Below, piece by piece: positions 33,823-42,853 of a stretch of DNA of 64,000 bases. Source of the stretch: Roseibium limicola (GTDB lineage: Bacteria; Pseudomonadota; Alphaproteobacteria; Rhizobiales; Stappiaceae); contig NZ_JAFLNF010000004.1 of the NCBI RefSeq assembly GCF_017313085.1, positions 248,001 to 312,000 of the forward strand. The letters run 5' to 3'. The position numbers and the translations under genes were made by a program. Under the pieces are notes generated by a model, which searched no databases, was not told the DNA's origin, and saw only the letters and a list, made by a program, of their open reading frames with translations. Within the stretch, counting starts at the first letter, position 1; every line of letters starts with the position of its first letter.

Positions 33823-34536
33823 TCACAAGGTGGGCAGGCAATCCCGACCCAGCATGCCCATGCCGTCGGAAATATCTGAGGCGATGGCCTGACGCAACGC
33901 TGTGGCGTCTCTGGTTTCAATCGCTTTCAGGGACTGCTTGTGCCAGTCGACCAAATTCGCCGTGCCGACGCGACCATAGACCATGCGCATGTAAGGCCCG
34001 AACTGCAGCCACAGGCTTTCCACCAGCGGCAGCAGGATCTGCGAGCCGGACTTTTGATACATGCGGAAGTGGAACTGATGGTTCAGCTGCATGTAGCCCA
34101 CGGCATCGCCACTTTCCAGGCAACGGTCGATTTCCAGGTCTATGTCGAGGAGTTCCGCAGCGTCACTTGCAGACAGGTGCGGCAATGCCATGGCCGCCAC
34201 TTCCGGTTCCAGCAGCAGGCGGGCTTTGAGGATCTCGTCAAAGCGTTCGCTGCTCATTTCCGGCACCTGGACCCGACCATTGGGCTTGATCACCAGGGCG
34301 TGTTCAGCAGCAAGACGTTGAATAACCTCGCGAACAGGCATCGGGCTGACGCCGAGTTCACTTGCCAGGCCCCGCAGTGTGACAGCTTTTCCGGGGATGA
34401 AACGCCCGGTTAGAAGCGATGTCCGGATCGCCTGTTCAACTTGGGCTCGGGTCGCACCGCGCTGGCCTGGGGTGTCACTCGGCTTGTCTGGGGAGGCAGG
34501 GCCTGCTTCAGGGGTCGGCTTCGTAGGGTTCTCCAT
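33823..34536 (-). CDS. GntR family (FCD) transcriptional regulator
   Basis: A 237-residue regulator. After a proline-rich N-terminal 30 residues comes the winged helix (about 30-95; VEQAIRTSLLTGRFIPGKAVTLRGLASELGVSPMPVREVIQRL) and then an FCD effector domain (about 105-225) with the metal/ligand His residues in LNHQFHFRMY. It stands between two gamma-glutamylpolyamine-ligase genes and is divergent from the second. A shared TGTGATCACA palindrome occurs upstream of both. It probably represses polyamine uptake and use in response to a polyamine or derivative. Confidence 0.9.
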   Translation of the reverse strand: MENPTKPTPEAGPASPDKPSDTPGQRGATRAQVEQAIRTSLLTGRFIPGKAVTLRGLASELGVSPMPVREVIQRLAAEHALVIKPNGRVQVPEMSSERFDEILKARLLLEPEVAAMALPHLSASDAAELLDIDLEIDRCLESGDAVGYMQLNHQFHFRMYQKSGSQILLPLVESLWLQFGPYMRMVYGRVGTANLVDWHKQSLKAIETRDATALRQAIASDISDGMGMLGRDCLPTL

Positions 34537-34886
34537 TCCAGTCCTTGAGTATCCTTGTCGTCATAATGGCTCAGGTATGGAGCGCTTGGCGTGCCGATCG
34601 GGGATATTTGACAGCTCTTGCCAGGTTTTGTCTACGCCTCTCCTGATCAGCTTGGCGACATGCCCGTAATTTGAGCGTTACTTCCAAAAGGTGGTCTGGA
34701 GGGACATGCCTGCGCTGCTTGACAGTCGCACTAAATGTGATCACAACATATTGGAAATCATATGGAGTCGTCCAGATCAAGCAAGCTTGTTTCTGGTCGG
34801 TGGGCCGGCCGATGAACTCCTTTGGCTGGGAATTGGGCGAAAGCCACCAGATCGCTGGCCCCAAAAATAAGGGAATACCTTTCGAC
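34537..34886. other. Divergent promoter region between GntR gene and second GS-like gene
   Basis: A 350-base gap containing the second GntR-type palindrome (34736-34745). An open frame continues upstream of the chosen start of the plus-strand gene (alternative ATG at 34812). No other coding signal is evident. Confidence 0.5.
34736..34745. promoter_or_regulatory. GntR-type operator, copy 2
   Basis: TGTGATCACA, identical in its core to the copy at 33738-33751, lies between the divergent GntR gene (start 200 bases away) and the plus-strand GS-like gene (start 141 bases away). It could regulate both. This position also argues that translation of the GS-like gene starts downstream of it. Confidence 0.6.
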
Positions 34887-36272
34887 ATGGTCGATCTGCC
34901 GCAATTTACCATCGAACATCCCGATGAGACGAGCTGGAAGAAGGGTGTCGAGGCCTTTCTCGCCGAACATCCGGATCTCGACACGCTGGAAGTGGTGCTG
35001 CCCGACACCAACGGGGTCTTGCGCGGCAAGTGGTTGCCAGGCAATGCGACTGCCAAGGTCTTCGAGCAGGGCGTGGCCTTTCCGTTTTCGCTGTTCGGAC
35101 TTGATGTCTGGGGACGTGAAGTTGAAAGCACCGGCATGCATATCGAGACCGGGGACAGGGACGCATTGTGCTGGCCCGTCCCGGAAACCCTGAAGCTGGT
35201 GCCTTGGAGCGACCGCAAGACGGCGCAGGTGTTGTTGTCGATGTATGATCGTGAGGGCGCGCCCTTCATGATGGATCCGCGGCATGTCTTGAGATCAATG
35301 TGCGACCGCCTGGCGGAGCATGGTCTTTCGGCGACCTGTGCGTTTGAGCTGGAGTTCTATCTTCTGGAAGAAACCGACGGCGATTGGACCGATCAGCCCA
35401 AGCCGTTGTTCTCTACCCACCTCGGCCCGGCACGTCAGAACATGTACGCCCTGTCTGATCTGGAAGCGTTGATGCCGCTGGTGGACGATCTGCGTCGGGC
35501 CGCCGAGCTACAGAATATCCCGGCCGATGCGGCCGTATCGGAAGCCGCTCCCGGCCAGTTTGAGCTGAACTTGCATCATCGCCGCGATCCACTGCAGGCT
35601 GCGGACGATGCCGTTTTGCTGCGTCGTCTTGTGCAGGGAGTTGCCCGCAAGCACAATCTGAAAGCGTCCTTCATGGCCAAGCCGTTCGTAGAATGGCCCG
35701 GCAATGGCATGCATGTGCATGTTTCCATGGAAGACAAGAACGGCAACATCTTCGCTTGTCCGGAGGAGGGAAGCACCCGTCTGGGCCATGCCATCAGCGG
35801 CTTGCTGAGGACCATGCCGGAAGCACTGCTGCTGTTCACCTCGACCTTCAACGGCTTCCGCCGGATGCAGCCGGGCTCTTACGCTCCAACGTCAATCTGC
35901 TGGGGCTACGACAACCGCTCGGTCGCTCTGCGCGTTCCGGCCAGCAGTGCCGAAGCCACGCGCATCGAACATCGCATCGCCGGTGCGGATGCCAATCCGT
36001 ATTTCGTGCTGATTGGTGTATTGGCAGGTATGCTGGAAGGCTTGGAAAACAAGCAGCCGGCCCCGCCGCCGGTCATCGGCAATGCTTATGAAGCCAAGAA
36101 CAAGCGGCTGACACCCTGGATGGATGAGGCGATTGACGCGTTCGAGGCTTCGGATCGCATGAAGGCCGCCGTCGGCGATGAGATGCACAAGGTCCTGACT
36201 GAGATCAAAAAGGAAGAGCTGAACGAATTCGGCCGTGAGATCTCATCCCTGGAACGGCAGACTTATTTGTAA
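34887..36272 (+). CDS. Glutamine synthetase-like gamma-glutamylpolyamine ligase (second copy)
   Basis: A 461-residue member of the same family as the minus-strand gene at 32146-33561. Active-site parts are CAFELEFYLLEE, SEAAPGQFELNLHH, GNGMHVHVSME, FNGFRRMQPGSYAP and YDNRSVALRVP. The start MVDLPQFTIEHPDE is chosen by family length, with AGGGAAT upstream; ATG at 34812 is the alternative. It precedes PotF by 151 bases and is probably the first gene of the polyamine uptake block. The two ligases may handle different polyamines. Confidence 0.9.
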   Translation: MVDLPQFTIEHPDETSWKKGVEAFLAEHPDLDTLEVVLPDTNGVLRGKWLPGNATAKVFEQGVAFPFSLFGLDVWGREVESTGMHIETGDRDALCWPVPETLKLVPWSDRKTAQVLLSMYDREGAPFMMDPRHVLRSMCDRLAEHGLSATCAFELEFYLLEETDGDWTDQPKPLFSTHLGPARQNMYALSDLEALMPLVDDLRRAAELQNIPADAAVSEAAPGQFELNLHHRRDPLQAADDAVLLRRLVQGVARKHNLKASFMAKPFVEWPGNGMHVHVSMEDKNGNIFACPEEGSTRLGHAISGLLRTMPEALLLFTSTFNGFRRMQPGSYAPTSICWGYDNRSVALRVPASSAEATRIEHRIAGADANPYFVLIGVLAGMLEGLENKQPAPPPVIGNAYEAKNKRLTPWMDEAIDAFEASDRMKAAVGDEMHKVLTEIKKEELNEFGREISSLERQTYL

Positions 36273-36423
36273 GTCTGCTTTTGAAAACGGGCTTGTAAGA
36301 CGAGAAACACGTCTTGATGGGAGCAGGCCTTTGACTTAGCGTTCGGTGGCCAACAGGCTGTCGGGTCATAAAGCCAACACGTCGAGAACGGCGGGCAGAG
36401 CACCTTCTGGAGTGGAGTTTAAT

Positions 36424-37515
36424 ATGCAGAAACATCTGATTTTGAGTGTTGCGGCCTTGTGCCTGATGGGCGGTTCGGCCCTTGCGCAAGACAAGGTCGT
36501 CAACGTCTACAACTGGTCGGACTACATCGACGAGTCGATCCTGGAAGATTTCACCAAGGAAACCGGCATCGAAGTCAAATACGATGTCTTCGACAGCAAC
36601 GAGATCCTCGAAACCAAGCTGCTTGCTGGCGGCACCGGCTATGATGTCGTGGTTCCGACCGGGTCCTTCCTGTCTCGTCAGATCACCGCTGGCGTATTCA
36701 TGAAGCTGGACAAGTCCAAGCTGACCAACCTGGAAAACATGTGGGCCGATATCTCAGCTCGCGTGGAAAAATACGATCCGGGCAATGATTACTCGATCAA
36801 CTACATGTGGGGCACCACCGGCCTCGGCTACAACGTTGAGAAGGTCAAGGCAGCTCTGGGCGACGATGCTCCGGTCGATAGCTGGGATATGGTCTTCGAT
36901 CCGGCCAATGCAGAAAAACTGTCCGCTTGCGGCATCTTCATGCTGGACGCGCCGACTGAGATCATCCCGGCATCCTTGAACTACCTGGGCCTGGACCCGG
37001 ACAGCAAGGACCCGGAAGACATCAAGAAGGCCGGTGAGCTGCTGGAGACGGTCCGCCCGTTCATTCAGAAGTTCCACTCTTCTGAGTACATCAACGCACT
37101 TGCCAATGGCGATATCTGCCTGGCAGTCGGTTGGTCTGGTGATATTCTACAGGCCCGTGATCGTGCTGCAGAGGCCGACAACGGTGTGACGGTGGAATAC
37201 TCCATCCCGAAGCAGGGGGCTCTCATGTGGTTCGACCAGATGGCGATCCCGGCAGATGCTCCGCATCCGGATGCAGCGCATGAGTTCCTCAACTACATCA
37301 TGCGTGCCGACGTCATGGCGAAGGCGTCCAACTACGTCTACTACGCCAACGGCAACAAGGCGTCTCAGGAATTCCTGAATGAAGACGTGATCGGCGATCC
37401 GGCGATCTACCCAAGCGAGGAAACTGTGTCGAAGCTTTACACCGTCACCGCTTACCCGCCGAAGGTGAACCGGGTTGTGACCCGCGTCTGGACATCCGTG
37501 AAGAGCGGACAGTAA
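36424..37515 (+). CDS. potF: Polyamine ABC transporter substrate-binding protein (PotF-like)
   Basis: A 363-residue periplasmic polyamine receptor. It has a signal peptide (MQKHLILSVAALCLMGGSALAQ) and then VVNVYNWSDYIDESILEDFTKETGI, the classical PotD/PotF opening. Acidic and aromatic ligand residues are expected around the WGTTGLGYN, VGWSGDI and WFDQMAIPADAPHPDAAHEFLNY segments. It binds putrescine or a related diamine for the ATPase and permeases encoded downstream. A terminator directly follows, and a 386-base gap lies beyond it before potG, so the receptor may be made in excess. Confidence 0.94.
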   Translation: MQKHLILSVAALCLMGGSALAQDKVVNVYNWSDYIDESILEDFTKETGIEVKYDVFDSNEILETKLLAGGTGYDVVVPTGSFLSRQITAGVFMKLDKSKLTNLENMWADISARVEKYDPGNDYSINYMWGTTGLGYNVEKVKAALGDDAPVDSWDMVFDPANAEKLSACGIFMLDAPTEIIPASLNYLGLDPDSKDPEDIKKAGELLETVRPFIQKFHSSEYINALANGDICLAVGWSGDILQARDRAAEADNGVTVEYSIPKQGALMWFDQMAIPADAPHPDAAHEFLNYIMRADVMAKASNYVYYANGNKASQEFLNEDVIGDPAIYPSEETVSKLYTVTAYPPKVNRVVTRVWTSVKSGQ

Positions 37516-37524
37516 TCCAACAAC

Positions 37525-37555
37525 GAAAGCCCCGGACAATCTGTCCGGGGCTTTT
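37525..37555 (+). terminator. Rho-independent terminator after potF
   Basis: GAAAGCCCCGGACA pairs with TGTCCGGGGCTTTTC over a short ATC loop, starting ten bases after the potF stop. The T run is short (TTTT). It should end most potF transcripts. Confidence 0.85.
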
Positions 37556-37941
37556 CGGTTGCACGGTAGGATGCCACTGCTCAAGCTTGGGCGACAGGTC
37601 GGAGCGAAAGTTTCACCGGGCGTTGCACGCTCGAAAGCCTGCAGGGCAATCCTGGCAGCCGAATGCCGCTATCAGTCTCAAAGAAAATAAGAATTCCGGG
37701 AACCGAACAACTCTTTGAACCGTCTTTTTGAGAGACACACCCGCTGCAATCGGTAACATGTGTTTGCGTCTGCGCGGGGAAGCTGCGGAGCCGGCATGAG
37801 CCCGGTGGAGCCCGCCCGAGGTAGGTCGAGGGTGGTTCTGTAAGCAGGTGTTTCTCGTCAGGGAACCGTGCCGATCCTTTTCGGATCTGGCCAAATGTTT
37901 GAATTTCAATTCCGCCGATGGCGGGACCAGGGGGTGGGTAC
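37556..37941. other. Intergenic leader region between potF and potG
   Basis: A 386-base stretch without a supported gene. It probably carries a separate promoter or long leader for potGHI. A 15-codon mini-frame (ATG 37797 to TAA 37844) with GGAG upstream is visible and could be a leader peptide. GC-rich repeats between about 37770 and 37830 may fold. Confidence 0.35.
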
Positions 37942-39099
37942 TTGGCAAAGAAAGCAATTGGGCCGGTGCGCCGGACGTTTACGCCTTGGGAAGACAGCAC
38001 GGCAACGCCGTTCATTGAATTCCAGAACGTAACCAAACGCTTCGGCGATTTCACCGCCGTCGACAATCTCAGTCTGAAAATCTACGAACGCGAGTTCTTT
38101 GCGCTTCTCGGGGGGTCGGGCTGCGGCAAGACCACCATGATGCGCATGCTTGCGGGTTTCGAGACCCCGACCGAGGGCAGCATCCTGATCGATGGTCAGG
38201 ACATGCACGGTGTGCCGCCTTACAAGCGGCCGGCCAACATGATGTTCCAATCCTATGCGCTGTTTCCACATATGAGCGTTGAGGCAAACATTGCCTTCGG
38301 CCTGAAGCAGGATCGGATGTCGAAAGCCGACATCGCGGCGCGGGTCACTGAAATGCTGCGGCTGACGAAGCTTGAGGCCTTTGGCAAACGCAAGCCTCAC
38401 CAGCTCTCCGGCGGTCAGCGCCAGCGCGTAGCTCTGGCCCGTGCCTTGGCGAAAAAGCCGAAAGTTCTGTTGTTGGACGAGCCGCTCGGCGCGCTGGATC
38501 GCAAGCTGCGTGAGGAAACCCAGTTCGAGCTGATGAATATTCAGGAAGAGCTGAAGACCACTTTCCTCATCGTCACCCACGACCAGGAAGAAGCCATGAC
38601 CGTGGCCGACCGCATTGCCGTCATGGATGCCGGCAAGATCATGCAATGCGCGACACCTTCGGAAATCTATGAAACGCCCAACTCCAAGTTCGTCGCGGAC
38701 TTCATTGGGGATATCAACCTGATCGAAGCCAGGGTTGTTTCCAAGTCAGAAGACGGAACAATCATGGATGCCCCGAGAATCGGCTGCCGGATCGACAGTT
38801 CGCAAACCACGACCGTCAGCGTTGGCGATACCGTCTGGTATGCCATGCGTCCGGAAAAGGTTCGCATCGAGTTGGGAGAAACGGAAACACCTGAAATCAA
38901 CCAGGTCGGCGCGGAAGTCTGGGACATCGCCTATCTGGGCGACGTTTCAATCTTCCACTCGCGGGTCGGTGAAGCTGAGGAAACCAGCTTGCGGTCGACC
39001 ATCGCCAATGTGACCCGATTGGTAGAGCGTCCACTGACCTGGGAAGACAGGGTGACCTTGAGCTGGGGCCGCGATGCCGGCGTCATCTTGTCCAAGTGA
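37942..39099 (+). CDS. potG: Polyamine ABC transporter ATP-binding protein (PotG-like)
   Basis: A 385-residue ATPase of the PotA/PotG class. The TTG start (L/M-AKKAIGPVRRTFTPWED) is chosen because a GGGGGTGGG site lies just upstream. The in-frame ATG at 37918 has no ribosome-binding site and is the alternative. Walker A is GGSGCGKTT, the Q-loop is MMFQSYALFPHMSV, the signature is [15 protein letters not shown], Walker B is LLLDEPLGALDRKL and the switch is VTHDQEEAMTVAD. A C-terminal TOBE domain (about 290-380) follows. It powers putrescine/polyamine import with PotH and PotI. Confidence 0.93.
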   Translation: MAKKAIGPVRRTFTPWEDSTATPFIEFQNVTKRFGDFTAVDNLSLKIYEREFFALLGGSGCGKTTMMRMLAGFETPTEGSILIDGQDMHGVPPYKRPANMMFQSYALFPHMSVEANIAFGLKQDRMSKADIAARVTEMLRLTKLEAFGKRKPHQLSGGQRQRVALARALAKKPKVLLLDEPLGALDRKLREETQFELMNIQEELKTTFLIVTHDQEEAMTVADRIAVMDAGKIMQCATPSEIYETPNSKFVADFIGDINLIEARVVSKSEDGTIMDAPRIGCRIDSSQTTTVSVGDTVWYAMRPEKVRIELGETETPEINQVGAEVWDIAYLGDVSIFHSRVGEAEETSLRSTIANVTRLVERPLTWEDRVTLSWGRDAGVILSK

Positions 39100-39120
39100 T
39101 GGTGGAGGAGGAGTGAGGCC

Positions 39121-40044
39121 ATGAGCCAGACACAGACAAAACCCCGTCGATCCCTGGGCGCGAAGGCGCTGATTGCTGCCCCATATTTGTGGCTGTTGGT
39201 GTTCTTTCTGGCACCGTTTCTGATCGTTCTGAAGATCTCCCTGTCGGAGGTCGCGGTGGCGATGCCACCTTATGTTCCGACATTCGACCTTGCCTCCGGC
39301 TGGAGTGCCTTCGTCGAGAAGCTCTCTGACCTCTCCTTTGAAAATTATATCTGGCTGACGGAAGACGATCTCTATTGGAAATCCTATATTTCCAGCGTCG
39401 TCATCGCAGGGATTTCGACTTTCATCACCTTGCTGGTCGGCTACCCGATTGCCTACGGCATGGCGCGCTCGCCCAAGGCCTGGCGTCCGACCTTGCTGAT
39501 GCTGATCATCCTGCCGTTCTGGACCAGCTTTCTGATCCGCGTCTACGCCTGGATCGGTATCCTGAAGAATGAAGGGCTGCTCAATCAGCTGCTTTTGTGG
39601 GTTGGCGTCATCGATCAGCCGCTGGTGATCCTCAACACCAACACTGCCGTCTACATCGGCATCGTCTATTCCTATCTGCCGTTTCTGGTTCTGCCGCTCT
39701 ACGCCTCTTTGGAAAAACTTGACGACAGTCTGCTTGAAGCGGCGGAAGACCTTGGCTGCCCCTCTTGGAAGGCTTTCTGGAAGATCACCTTTCCGCTCTC
39801 GATCCCCGGCATGATCGCCGGATGCTTTCTGGTGTTCATTCCGGCGGTCGGTGAATTCGTCATCCCCGATCTTCTTGGCGGATCAAACACCTTGATGATT
39901 GGCAAGACGCTCTGGGTGGAATTTTTCTCCAACCGGGACTGGCCGGTCTCGTCGGCTGTTGCGGTCTTGCTGCTGCTGTTGCTGGTCATCCCTATTGTGC
40001 TGTTCCAGAATTATCAGCAGAAGATGCAGGAGAAACAGGCATGA
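39121..40044 (+). CDS. potH: Polyamine ABC transporter permease PotH
   Basis: A 307-residue inner-membrane permease with six hydrophobic segments, starting LIAAPYLWLLVFFLAPFLIVLKISL. The EAA loop is EAAEDLGCPSWKAFWKITFPLSIPG, which docks on the ATPase. A periplasmic region (about 45-85) separates segments 1 and 2, typical of PotB/PotH. GGAGGAGGAG precedes the ATG. Its stop overlaps the potI start (ATGA), so the pair is translationally coupled. Confidence 0.95.
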   Translation: MSQTQTKPRRSLGAKALIAAPYLWLLVFFLAPFLIVLKISLSEVAVAMPPYVPTFDLASGWSAFVEKLSDLSFENYIWLTEDDLYWKSYISSVVIAGISTFITLLVGYPIAYGMARSPKAWRPTLLMLIILPFWTSFLIRVYAWIGILKNEGLLNQLLLWVGVIDQPLVILNTNTAVYIGIVYSYLPFLVLPLYASLEKLDDSLLEAAEDLGCPSWKAFWKITFPLSIPGMIAGCFLVFIPAVGEFVIPDLLGGSNTLMIGKTLWVEFFSNRDWPVSSAVAVLLLLLLVIPIVLFQNYQQKMQEKQA

Positions 40045-40862
40045 GAAACGGTCCCTCCTGGTTCAACGTCACGTCGCTGGTGGTGGGATTTTCCTTCCTC
40101 TATCTGCCGATCGTTCTGTTGGTGATCTTTTCATTTAACGAATCGCGTCTGGTCACGGTCTGGGGAGGCTTCTCCACCAAGTGGTATGGAGAGTTGTTCC
40201 ATAACAAGCAGCTTCTGGACGCTGGTAAAGTCACCTTGCAGGTGGCTTTTCTCTCCGCATCCATTGCAACGGTGCTCGGCACGATGGCTGCCCTGGTGCT
40301 CTCTCGCTCGGGCCGGTTTCCGGGGCGGACAATCTTCTCGGGGATGATTTTTGCGCCACTGGTCATGCCCGAGGTGATCCTCGGGCTGTCAATGTTGCTG
40401 CTCTTCGTGGCGATTGATCAATCGCGCGGTTTCTGGACGATCATCATCGCACACACCACTTTTTGCATGTGCTACGTCGCCGTGGTCGTGCAGTCGCGTC
40501 TTGTCGGCTTTGATCGAAGCATCGAGGAGGCGGCAGAAGATCTCGGCTGCCCGCCCTTCAAGACGTTCTTCCTCATCACACTGCCTGGCATCTTGCCTGC
40601 GGTGATTGCCGGTTGGATGCTGGCCTTCACCCTGTCGCTGGATGATCTGGTCATCGCCAGCTTCACCACCGGACCGGGGGCAACGACGCTGCCGATGAAG
40701 ATCTACTCGCAGGTTCGCCTTGGGGTCACACCGGAAATCAACGCGGTCTGTACGATCCTTGTGGCCCTGGTGACCATGGGCGTGATTGCCGCGTCGGTGA
40801 CGACCAAGCGAAGGGAAACCCAGCGCCAGCGTGACGAGCGGGCGGCTATCGCTCAAGGGTAG
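40041..40862 (+). CDS. potI: Polyamine ABC transporter permease PotI
   Basis: A 273-residue second permease of the system. It begins with the FSFLYLPIVLLVIFSFNESRLVTVWGGFSTKWYGELFHN region typical of PotC/PotI. The EAA loop is EEAAEDLGCPPFKTFFLITLPGILP, and the SLDDLVIASFTTGPGATTLPMKIYS segment is a family hallmark. It is coupled to potH by a four-base ATGA overlap and is followed by a strong terminator, so it is the last gene of the block. Confidence 0.95.
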   Translation: MRNGPSWFNVTSLVVGFSFLYLPIVLLVIFSFNESRLVTVWGGFSTKWYGELFHNKQLLDAGKVTLQVAFLSASIATVLGTMAALVLSRSGRFPGRTIFSGMIFAPLVMPEVILGLSMLLLFVAIDQSRGFWTIIIAHTTFCMCYVAVVVQSRLVGFDRSIEEAAEDLGCPPFKTFFLITLPGILPAVIAGWMLAFTLSLDDLVIASFTTGPGATTLPMKIYSQVRLGVTPEINAVCTILVALVTMGVIAASVTTKRRETQRQRDERAAIAQG

Positions 40863-40888
40863 TGTTTGAAGAAAACAGCTGAACCGCG

Positions 40889-40918
40889 AAGGGGAAGGTC
40901 ATATGGCCTTCCCCTTTT
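40889..40918 (+). terminator. Rho-independent terminator after potI
   Basis: AAGGGGAAGG pairs with CCTTCCCCTT and the stem extends inward with a G-T pair. It is followed by TTTTG. It ends the potFGHI block and may serve the convergent DUF6460 gene too. Confidence 0.85.
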
Positions 40919-40936
40919 GTGCATCTGCGAAAGAGA

Positions 40937-41215
40937 TCAGTTGCCGGGCGGGCGCAGCAAGAAGATCACGATCCAGATCGGCACCACGATCAGCGCGCCA
41001 AGCAGCATCGTCGGCACCGCCCAGTCGATGGCATTCAGGATGTAGATCCAGACATCGAGAGGTGTCAGGCCAATGCTTTCAAGAAGATCCGCAGCGGAAA
41101 TGCCGAAGACGGACAGTGCTATCCCGACCAGCAGGGAAAAGCCGGAGATTTTCAAAAGCGTCAAAAGGAATTGAGACAAGCTTCGCTCCGAAATCACCTC
41201 GTTCAGACCGCCCAT
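40937..41215 (-). CDS. DUF6460 small membrane protein
   Basis: A 92-residue protein with two hydrophobic segments (FLLTLLKISGFSLLVGIALSVFG and WAVPTMLLGALIVVPIWIVIFLL) joined by an amphipathic stretch. It matches the DUF6460 pattern of alphaproteobacteria. The start MGGLNEVISERS is preferred over an ATG 39 bases upstream, since the family usually begins shortly before the first helix. The function is unknown. It is a single gene, convergent with potI. Confidence 0.75.
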   Translation of the reverse strand: MGGLNEVISERSLSQFLLTLLKISGFSLLVGIALSVFGISAADLLESIGLTPLDVWIYILNAIDWAVPTMLLGALIVVPIWIVIFLLRPPGN

Positions 41216-41425
41216 GTTAAGACAGTGGCGACCGGTTGCGCTATGGTCAAGCAATAGACCGGGGATGAAAGTCTTGTTGCCGCTGCTGGTATATATGTCC
41301 AGCGAGAAAATGCGGAGGCCTTGATTGCCAAAAAGTCACGAAGTGAAGACGGCTTCACTCTTGACGCTCTGCAACATGTGGTTTCAAGTGACCCCAACTG
41401 GTGACAATCTTCTTGGGAGACGAAT

Positions 41426-42121
41426 ATGCAGAAGATTTACCCGAACGCGGCCGCCGCGTTGGAGGGAGTTGTGTTTGACGGGATGACGATCATGGCCGGT
41501 GGCTTTGGTTTGTGCGGAATTCCGGAGAATCTGATCGCAGCTCTTCGGGACACCGGCACAAAGGATATCACCGCGATCTCCAACAACGCCGGTGTCGATG
41601 ATTTCGGCCTGGGCCTGTTGTTGCAGACCCGGCAGATCAAGAAGATGATCTCGTCCTACGTCGGTGAAAACGCAACTTTCGAGCGTCAGTACCTGAATGG
41701 AGAACTTGAGCTTGAGTTCAATCCGCAGGGAACATTGGCAGAGCGCATCCGCGCGGGTGGTGCCGGGATCCCGGGTTTTTACACGAAAACAGGCGTTGGC
41801 ACTTTGATCGCTGAAGGCAAGGAACTGAAGGACTTCAACGGCGAGACCTATGTTCTGGAAACCGGATTGTTGGCCGATGTGGCATTGGTCAAGGCGTGGA
41901 AAGCCGACAAGGAAGGCAACCTCGTCTTCCGCAAGACTGCGCGCAATTTCAACCCGATGATGGCCACGGCAGGCAAAGTCACGATTGTTGAAGTGGAAGA
42001 GATCGTCGAGACCGGTGAGCTGGATCCCGACCACATCCACACCGCAGGTATCTTTGTCGACCGGATCCTTTCCGCATCATTCGAAAAGCGCATTGAAAAG
42101 CGCACAATCCGTCAGGCCTGA
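41426..42121 (+). CDS. scoA: 3-oxoacid CoA-transferase subunit A
   Basis: A 231-residue alpha subunit of a succinyl-CoA:3-ketoacid CoA-transferase (also acetate CoA-transferase-like). Characteristic are the opening [30 protein letters not shown], the [18 protein letters not shown] region and [13 protein letters not shown]. It activates acetoacetate to acetoacetyl-CoA with succinyl-CoA, linking polyhydroxybutyrate or ketone-body breakdown to the TCA cycle. GGGAGACG precedes the start. Subunit B follows after 10 bases. Confidence 0.95.
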   Translation: MQKIYPNAAAALEGVVFDGMTIMAGGFGLCGIPENLIAALRDTGTKDITAISNNAGVDDFGLGLLLQTRQIKKMISSYVGENATFERQYLNGELELEFNPQGTLAERIRAGGAGIPGFYTKTGVGTLIAEGKELKDFNGETYVLETGLLADVALVKAWKADKEGNLVFRKTARNFNPMMATAGKVTIVEVEEIVETGELDPDHIHTAGIFVDRILSASFEKRIEKRTIRQA

Positions 42122-42131
42122 GGAGGGCACC

Positions 42132-42761
42132 ATGAGCTGGACACGTGACGATATGGCCAAGCGCGCCGCCCAGGAGCTGGAAGACGGCTTCTACGTCAAT
42201 CTGGGTATCGGAATCCCGACCCTGGTTTCCAATTACATTCCGGATGGCGTTCAAGTCGCCCTTCAGTCGGAAAACGGCATGCTCGGCATGGGGCCGTTCC
42301 CGACCGACGACGAAGTGGATGCCGATCTGATCAACGCTGGCAAACAGACCATCACCGAGCTACCGCAGACGAGTTATTTCTCCTCGGCTGACAGTTTCGC
42401 GATGATTCGTGGCGGGCACATCGACCTGTCGATCCTCGGTGCGATGGAAGTCTCCGAGAAAGGCGATCTCGCCAACTGGATGATCCCGGGCAAGATGGTC
42501 AAAGGCATGGGCGGCGCCATGGATCTGGTCGCAGGCGTCAAGCGTGTGGTCATTGTCATGGATCATGCCTCCAAGAAGGGAGATGCCAAGCTCTTGAAGG
42601 AATGCACGCTGCCGCTGACCGGGGTTGGCTGTGTTGACCGCATCATCACCAACCTGGGTGTCTTTGACGTCACAGACAATGGTCTGAAAGTGGTTGAGCT
42701 GGCTCCGGGCATCACACTGGACGAGGTCAAGTCCAAGACTGAGGCTGCGCTGGTCGACTAA
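42132..42761 (+). CDS. scoB: 3-oxoacid CoA-transferase subunit B
   Basis: A 209-residue beta subunit carrying the catalytic glutamate in the [10 protein letters not shown] motif, near residue 50, which forms the glutamyl-CoA intermediate. [19 protein letters not shown] and [29 protein letters not shown] are also diagnostic. An AGGAGGGCACC site precedes ATG. The two subunits form a heterotetramer in the cytoplasm. The pair is a two-gene operon with a terminator at 42800-42832. Phasin genes further along the window suggest the host stores polyhydroxybutyrate, which would supply acetoacetate. Confidence 0.96.
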   Translation: MSWTRDDMAKRAAQELEDGFYVNLGIGIPTLVSNYIPDGVQVALQSENGMLGMGPFPTDDEVDADLINAGKQTITELPQTSYFSSADSFAMIRGGHIDLSILGAMEVSEKGDLANWMIPGKMVKGMGGAMDLVAGVKRVVIVMDHASKKGDAKLLKECTLPLTGVGCVDRIITNLGVFDVTDNGLKVVELAPGITLDEVKSKTEAALVD

Positions 42762-42799
42762 GGCCGCATAAGCCTTCGACACAAACACAAGATTGCAAG

Positions 42800-42832
42800 A
42801 ACCGTCGGTGTCCTGGGGCATCGGCGGTTTTT
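42800..42832 (+). terminator. Rho-independent terminator after scoB
   Basis: AACCGTCGGTG pairs with CATCGGCGGTT (two G-T pairs) across an 8-base loop and is followed by TTT. It lies 39 bases after the scoB stop. Confidence 0.75.
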
Positions 42833-42853
42833 CATTGGGCCGTTGATAACGGC

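Noticed and set aside
37770-37900. Known riboswitch in the potF-potG gap (cobalamin, glycine or TPP type)
   Set aside because: I looked for the conserved core elements of these classes on both strands and did not find them.
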